Of a stretch of DNA of 64,000 bases, positions 63,244-64,000 are shown one piece after another. Each line of letters opens with the position of its first letter. Within the stretch, counting starts at the first letter, position 1. The DNA is from Sporosarcina cyprini. Its GTDB lineage: Bacteria > Bacillota > Bacilli > Bacillales_A > Planococcaceae. The translations under genes were made by a program, and so were the position numbers. The stretch is from positions 1-64,000 of the forward strand of contig NZ_JAKMHX010000016.1 of the NCBI RefSeq assembly GCF_022048975.1, in the 5' to 3' direction. Below the pieces are notes generated by a model. It was not told where the DNA came from. It saw only the letters and a program-made list of their open reading frames with translations, and made no database searches.

Positions 63244-63822
63244 TTATGCACTTACGTAGTATTGCGGTCCTTCGAGTCCGTAGCCTCTCGATTTCGCTTC
63301 GACCTGGATGGTGTAGGCGGAGATGGCTTTGGCGAATTGTTTGTCCGCCGTGATTTTGAATGGACGGTGGTCGGCAGAAGGGTGGGGCATGATTGCCGCG
63401 CTGCGTTCCTGGTTGGTTAGTTCCGTCAATTCCGCTTTGGCTTTCTTTTGCATCGCAAGACGGGCTTCGGTTTCCCGGATTTTTGCGGATGCTGTGGCGG
63501 CGAGCTGGTGATCGGCGGTTGTTGGTTCGGAGACCGAGTTTGCTTCTCGCCGGACTTCTCGCCATAGGTCGATGGTTTCTTCCAGTGTCTTTCCGAGTGG
63601 CGGCGTAATTTGTTTCATCTGCCCCGCACCTAATTTTACAAACTGCTGCGCTTCTGCCTCTTTTTTCCCGAGCAGCAGCGCTTCCAAATCAGCCAGCGTC
63701 TTTTGATTCCGGCCGTTGTAGTCGGCTTGTCTGTCATAGGCGTGCTCGGCGTTTCGTCTGCGCGCTGCATCGTACCGCTGCATCTGGTCCGCTGCTGACG
63801 CGAATGTCATGATGGCGTTCAT
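63244..63822 (-). CDS. helical protein, unknown function
   Basis: 192 residues, mostly Ala, Glu, Lys, Arg and Gln, without membrane segments or Cys. Two long amphipathic helices (MQRYDAARRRNAEHAYDRQADYNGRNQKTLADLEALLLGKKEAEAQQFVKLGAGQMKQ and ATASAKIRETEARLAMQKKAKAELTELTNQERSAAIM) suggest a coiled coil. The C-terminus is FKITADKQFAKAISAYTIQVEAKSRGYGLEGPQYYVSA. ATG 63822 lies 9 nt after AGGAGG. I do not recognise the family. Confidence 0.7.
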   Translation of the reverse strand: MNAIMTFASAADQMQRYDAARRRNAEHAYDRQADYNGRNQKTLADLEALLLGKKEAEAQQFVKLGAGQMKQITPPLGKTLEETIDLWREVRREANSVSEPTTADHQLAATASAKIRETEARLAMQKKAKAELTELTNQERSAAIMPHPSADHRPFKITADKQFAKAISAYTIQVEAKSRGYGLEGPQYYVSA

Positions 63823-63966
63823 GTTCCTTCACCTCCTGCCGGCCTCTTGCCAGGCCGCCCCTTTTACACGATCTGTTGAAGTGAGAGGAAATCTCCCTCC
63901 CACTTCGTAATAAAGAAATTATATCCATTATTCACTTAGCGAACTATCAGACAAAAGAGCTAAAAT

Positions 63967-64000
63967 TTACTTTTCAAATAGTTTCTTTAGCGCATCTGCC
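63967..64000 (-). CDS. possible 3' end of a gene that begins outside the window
   Basis: On the minus strand the last 34 bases read in one frame ADALKKLFEK and then a TAA stop at 63967-63969. An amphipathic C-terminus of this kind is plausible, but the fragment is too short to identify. Confidence 0.3.
   Translation of the reverse strand, partial: ADALKKLFEK

Overview
The window looks like a chromosome segment of a spore-forming Bacillales species, most probably a Sporosarcina-like member of the Planococcaceae. This is inferred from Bacillus-type gene order (rpoE-pyrG, argS-ywiB-pbpG-ywhD-ywhB, ywgA-ywfO-rsfA-lipL-pta-hemQ, ywdI-ung), sporulation and germination genes (gerQ, cwlJ, rsfA, pbpG), a bacillithiol gene (bshB2), strong GGAGG ribosome binding sites and frequent GTG/TTG starts. 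No phage, insertion sequence, rRNA or tRNA gene is visible.

Layout. 1-2.9 kb: pyrG, preceded by a CTP-sensing leader, and rpoE. 3.1-14.2 kb: an acyl-CoA degradation set (fadF, thiolase, 3-hydroxyacyl-CoA dehydrogenase, two acyl-CoA dehydrogenases, a TetR regulator and the B12-dependent fused mutase icmF), with a FadR-type operator in the fadF promoter and a consensus cre box before the thiolase. 15.1-25.9 kb: one long, tightly overlapping operon behind a cobalamin riboswitch, for uptake and salvage of corrinoids and alpha-ribazole (btuF, btuC, btuD-cbiZ fusion, cbiB, cobD, cobU, a cobQ without its glutaminase domain, cobS, cobC, a short cobU-like gene, adenosyltransferase, cblT, cblS). No corrin-ring synthesis gene is present. 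IcmF needs adenosylcobalamin, so supplier and consumer of the cofactor are near neighbours. 27.2-47.1 kb: conserved housekeeping and sporulation genes. 47.3-48.4 kb: yojF-bshB2. 48.6-56 kb: a yjiH-type transporter, then a divergent IclR-controlled operon with two DDAH-type guanidine hydrolases, an amino acid permease and a RocB-like M20 hydrolase. 56-62.4 kb: threonine degradation (tdh, kbl), ybaK and several unassigned genes.

The most unusual content is non-coding. At least seven intergenic gaps are filled with arrays of very short repeat cores (GAACGCCA, CGCCAAAT, GCGCATAA, TCTATCACCG, TACGAGNGGTT). The cores differ from family to family, but all recur every 20-21 bp, about two turns of the DNA helix. 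Most arrays lie just outside transcription terminators. One locus (42.0-43.4 kb) adds a ~300-bp composite unit, repeated four times, that carries a small hairpin; a related copy lies inverted at 62.6 kb. These arrays are the best candidate here for an undescribed system.
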